Assembly: GCA_964431965.1 (NCBI GenBank)
Contig: CAYSLU010000144.1
Span: 1 to 7,767, forward strand
From: CAYSLU01 sp964431965
GTDB lineage: Bacteria > Verrucomicrobiota > Kiritimatiellia > CAIKKV01 > CAYSLU01
Reading direction: 5' to 3'
Length of the DNA stretch: 7,767 nucleotides
Each line of letters begins with the position of its first letter. Position 1 is the stretch's first letter. This document shows positions 6,110 to 7,767 of the stretch, in pieces. The position numbers and the translations under genes were made by a program. The notes under the pieces were generated by a model that was not told the DNA's origin, made no database searches, and saw only the letters and a program-made list of their open reading frames with translations.

Positions 6110-7378
6110 ATGAGCATCCGGGCACTCGCGGCCGGGATTCTGATGACGGCGGCATACGCCTGCGCTGCGGCACAGGCCGGCCAGCCGATCTCCATCCCCG
6201 CGAAAATGCTCCCGCTGCCCATTGACGCCGATGCGCTCATCCGCATCTTCGACCACCCGTCTCCGGTTCCGCTCGAGCCGGTTGAGCTCTTCAACGGCCG
6301 GCCGATCAAGAGGCAGACACTCAGCGCGACTCCGCTCCGCCCGTCGGACGGTGCGATGGAGGCTCCGTCCGCCGCATCCGCACGCTGGCCGGATCCCGTC
6401 TTCGCCGCGCGGCATGCGTGCGTCAAGATCTTCACGCCGACGTGGCACGGAACCGGATTCTTCGTCACGCCCGATGGCTACATCCTGACCTGCTACCACG
6501 TGCTGGCCGGCGTCGATGTGGTCACGGTCGCTATGCCCGGCGGCCCCCGCTTCCAGGCGACTGACGTGGCGGCTTTCTCGCGCGTGCACGACCTCGCGCT
6601 GTTGAAGGTGGACGCGACCAACGTCCCCTTTATCCGCCCTTCCGAAAGCGTGCCGGACAACATGGCGGAGCCGCTGTACGCAATCGGACACCCGGGCCAA
6701 CAGTCCTGGCAGGTCCGCGTCGGACGCCAGAGCGAGCGCGGCCTCCTGAACGCGAACCCGCTGCTCGCCTTCAGCATCCGGGTGGGGCCCGGCAGCTCCG
6801 GTGGGCCCGTCATCGACGGAGCGGGAAGGCTTCGGGCTATCGCGGCCTACACGGCAACCGAGCGGGATGGCCGCTGCGTGTCGCTCGGCATCGCCCCCGA
6901 CCCGGTGCCCGCCTTGCTCGCCCGGGCATCGACATCGACCATGCCGATCAGCCGACTGGCGGATATCGAGCGGCGCATTGCCACGCTCGACCGGGCGTGG
7001 AACTGCCTGATTCTGGCCGATCATCTCATGGCTCGCGAGGGAGGTCCGCCCCGGCCGTCAGCCGCCCTGTCGAACGAGACGCGCCTCCAGTTGCTGGTGC
7101 TGGCCGCATACGCCGCGCGCCAGCTGCACGCCGATGAGCCCGGGCCTCTGGCGGACGGGATCAACCAGCTCCGCGGCGCGCTCGACGCATTCATCGCCGG
7201 ACCGTTTGCACCGACCGATCCGGCCACCACGCCGGAAGCGCACTTCTCGGCGGCGGCCGCCCGCCTCCAGGCGGAGTTCCGAGCCCTGGAGCGCCATCGG
7301 ACGCACCCCCAGGCATTCAGCCGCTTGGGCGATATCGAGCGCCGCTATGTCCACCGTCGGATCGCGACGGCGGGTTGA
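6110..7378 (+). CDS. Exported trypsin-like (HtrA/S1C-like) serine protease with novel C-terminal region
   Basis: 422 residues from ATG 6110; a TTG at 6104 in the same frame adds only two residues and is less likely given the promoter position. A signal peptide (Arg4, hydrophobic 5-20, AQA at 21-23) predicts export with cleavage before Gly24. After a 70-residue segment with no recognised domain, the protease fold spans about 97-270. It contains GTGFFVTPDGYILTCYHVLAG with catalytic His130, HDLALLKV with Asp161, and GPGSSGGPVID with Ser230. SLGIAPDPV (258-266) matches the end of the S1C domain. It should therefore be an active periplasmic or surface endopeptidase. No PDZ domain follows. Residues 271-422 are mainly helical and unrecognised, with SRLxDIERR at 281-289 and again at 404-412. 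The mature protein has Cys104, 129, 256 and 299. Its substrate and any link to the upstream signalling operon are unknown. No Shine-Dalgarno is present. Confidence 0.9.
   Translation: MSIRALAAGILMTAAYACAAAQAGQPISIPAKMLPLPIDADALIRIFDHPSPVPLEPVELFNGRPIKRQTLSATPLRPSDGAMEAPSAASARWPDPVFAARHACVKIFTPTWHGTGFFVTPDGYILTCYHVLAGVDVVTVAMPGGPRFQATDVAAFSRVHDLALLKVDATNVPFIRPSESVPDNMAEPLYAIGHPGQQSWQVRVGRQSERGLLNANPLLAFSIRVGPGSSGGPVIDGAGRLRAIAAYTATERDGRCVSLGIAPDPVPALLARASTSTMPISRLADIERRIATLDRAWNCLILADHLMAREGGPPRPSAALSNETRLQLLVLAAYAARQLHADEPGPLADGINQLRGALDAFIAGPFAPTDPATTPEAHFSAAAARLQAEFRALERHRTHPQAFSRLGDIERRYVHRRIATAG
6950..7345 (+). repeat. Two copies of an SRLxDIERR-coding motif in the protease C-terminal region
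   Basis: Bases 6950-6976 and 7319-7345 encode SRLADIERR and SRLGDIERR, sharing the 11-mer GATATCGAGCG. They bracket the unrecognised helical region, and IAT follows each copy (directly in the first, after five residues in the second). They may be the edges of two diverged helical repeats, or chance similarity of charged helices. Confidence 0.45.
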
Positions 7379-7403
7379 CACGCAGCCGCAGGGACAGTAG
7401 GTT
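7375..7403 (+). promoter_or_regulatory. Candidate sigma-70-type promoter overlapping the protease stop codon
   Basis: TTGACA (7375-7380) matches the -35 consensus perfectly and includes the protease TGA. TAGGTT (7398-7403), after the optimal 17 bases, keeps only the key T, A and final T of the -10 consensus. Transcription would start near 7410, giving a leader of about 74 bases before ATG 7484. Confidence 0.45.
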
Positions 7404-7417
7404 ACGCCCGTCATCGT

Positions 7418-7448
7418 GCCAGCCGGAAGTCTTCAGCACCCGGTTGGT
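7418..7448 (+). other. Hairpin in the spacer: leader structure or weak terminator
   Basis: CCAGCCGG (7419-7426) can pair with CCGGTTGG (7440-7447), giving an 8-bp stem with one G-U pair, extendable by a G-U at 7418/7448, around a 13-base loop. No T-run follows, so it does not look like a standard intrinsic terminator. If the promoter at 7375 is used, it folds within the first bases of the leader. A GAAGTCTTC palindrome at 7426-7434 overlaps one arm and could compete. Confidence 0.4.
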
Positions 7449-7483
7449 TCTGTCCAGCAACGCGTGCACCACTAGCCTTTGAT

Positions 7484-7767
7484 ATGACAACACTGCTCGA
7501 CCGATTCCGGTATACCGAGGCGGCGACGTCTCGCTCCGAGGTCTTCCTCAAGAATATGTGTCGCGCGTGGCTTCTGGTCGGGTCCAAGTCCGGGCTGCTG
7601 GCGGCGGCCCCGCTGGTTCGACTGGCCGACGCGCCGCTGGATACGGATCTGCGGGCTGACCTCGGGAAATCCTCGCGCCGGGAACGCGCGGACGCCGTCA
7701 GCGGAGGGCAGTTCACGACCGATCGAGTCGTGCGAGTGGCCGAACAGTGCCTGCGCAGCGGGCCGGG
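7484..7767 (+). CDS. Unrecognised protein, N-terminal part (runs off the window)
   Basis: An open frame from ATG 7484 to the window end, with no stop in 94 complete codons. The protein begins MTTLLDRFRYTEAATSRSE. It contains a moderately hydrophobic stretch (about 28-48, WLLVGSKSGLLAAAPLVRLA) and then a charged, probably helical part rich in Arg and Asp. I do not recognise a family. The hydrophobic stretch is interrupted by Lys and Ser, so a membrane segment is doubtful, and there is no signal peptide. Third positions are mostly G/C, as in the neighbouring genes, which supports coding. No Shine-Dalgarno precedes the ATG; TAGCCT sits 5 bases upstream. The next in-frame ATG is at 7556 and is an alternative start. 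A minus-strand open frame across the same bases looks less protein-like. Confidence 0.6.
   Translation, partial: MTTLLDRFRYTEAATSRSEVFLKNMCRAWLLVGSKSGLLAAAPLVRLADAPLDTDLRADLGKSSRRERADAVSGGQFTTDRVVRVAEQCLRSGP

Noticed and set aside
6110..6181. A lipoprotein signal with Cys18 as the lipid-bearing residue.
   Set aside because: The residues before Cys18 are AYA, a poor lipobox, whereas AQA at 21-23 is a good signal peptidase I site.
4772..7024. A 750-codon minus-strand open frame across the regulator, the spacer and the protease gene.
   Set aside because: High-GC genes often leave long open antisense frames. The product is rich in Arg, Gly, Asp and His with no domain, while the plus-strand frames carry complete catalytic motifs.
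7416..7475. A 19-residue GTG-started leader peptide in the second spacer.
   Set aside because: No ribosome site, no regulatory codon run, and it begins about 6 bases after the predicted transcript start, so neither a leaderless nor a standard start fits well.
7411..7716. A 101-codon minus-strand open frame opposite the last gene.
   Set aside because: Ser/Arg/Ala-rich and featureless; the plus-strand frame remains open to the window end with normal codon use. Not fully excluded.

Overview
The window is high-GC bacterial DNA, by eye about two-thirds G+C, with strong G/C preference at third codon positions. All supported genes are on the plus strand. A FabF-type ketosynthase, a sigma-54-dependent response regulator and a Sec-type exported serine protease indicate a bacterium, probably diderm. 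The sequence alone does not fix the phylum, and no gene stands out as foreign in composition.

Positions 1-6055 look like one polycistronic unit. It begins with the last 52 codons of a beta-ketoacyl-ACP synthase. Its stop codon overlaps (GTGA) the start of an 832-residue membrane histidine kinase (multi-TM, GAF, PAS, HisKA, HATPase). That kinase overlaps (ATGA) a second, soluble 674-residue kinase (degenerate receiver, GAF, PAS, HisKA, HATPase). The second kinase overlaps by 26 bases an NtrC-type response regulator (receiver, AAA+, Fis-type HTH). The two kinases are clear paralogues: 33 of 54 residues match across the phospho-acceptor hairpin, including 18 of the first 21. The simplest reading is that a membrane signal and a cytoplasmic signal converge on one sigma-54 activator. 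The activator has GAFTNA in place of GAFTGA in its sigma-54 contact loop. Its targets are not visible here.

A short spacer (6056-6109) carries a good sigma-70-type promoter placed so that transcription should start at or next to the ATG of the next gene, suggesting a leaderless mRNA. That gene (6110-7378) encodes an exported trypsin-like/HtrA-like serine protease with a full His-Asp-Ser triad, no PDZ domain, and an unrecognised helical C-terminal region in which the motif SRLxDIERR occurs twice.

The second spacer (7379-7483) holds a promoter candidate whose TTGACA overlaps the protease stop codon, and a hairpin of about 8 bp. It leads into an unrecognised open frame (7484 onward) that runs off the window. 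There is no gene-free stretch over 300 bases, and no RNA gene, CRISPR array, IS element or phage feature was seen.

The most noteworthy unit is the ketosynthase / dual-kinase / sigma-54 regulator operon. It resembles in outline the two-component pairs next to exopolysaccharide and PEP-CTERM loci, but nothing in the window ties it to them.
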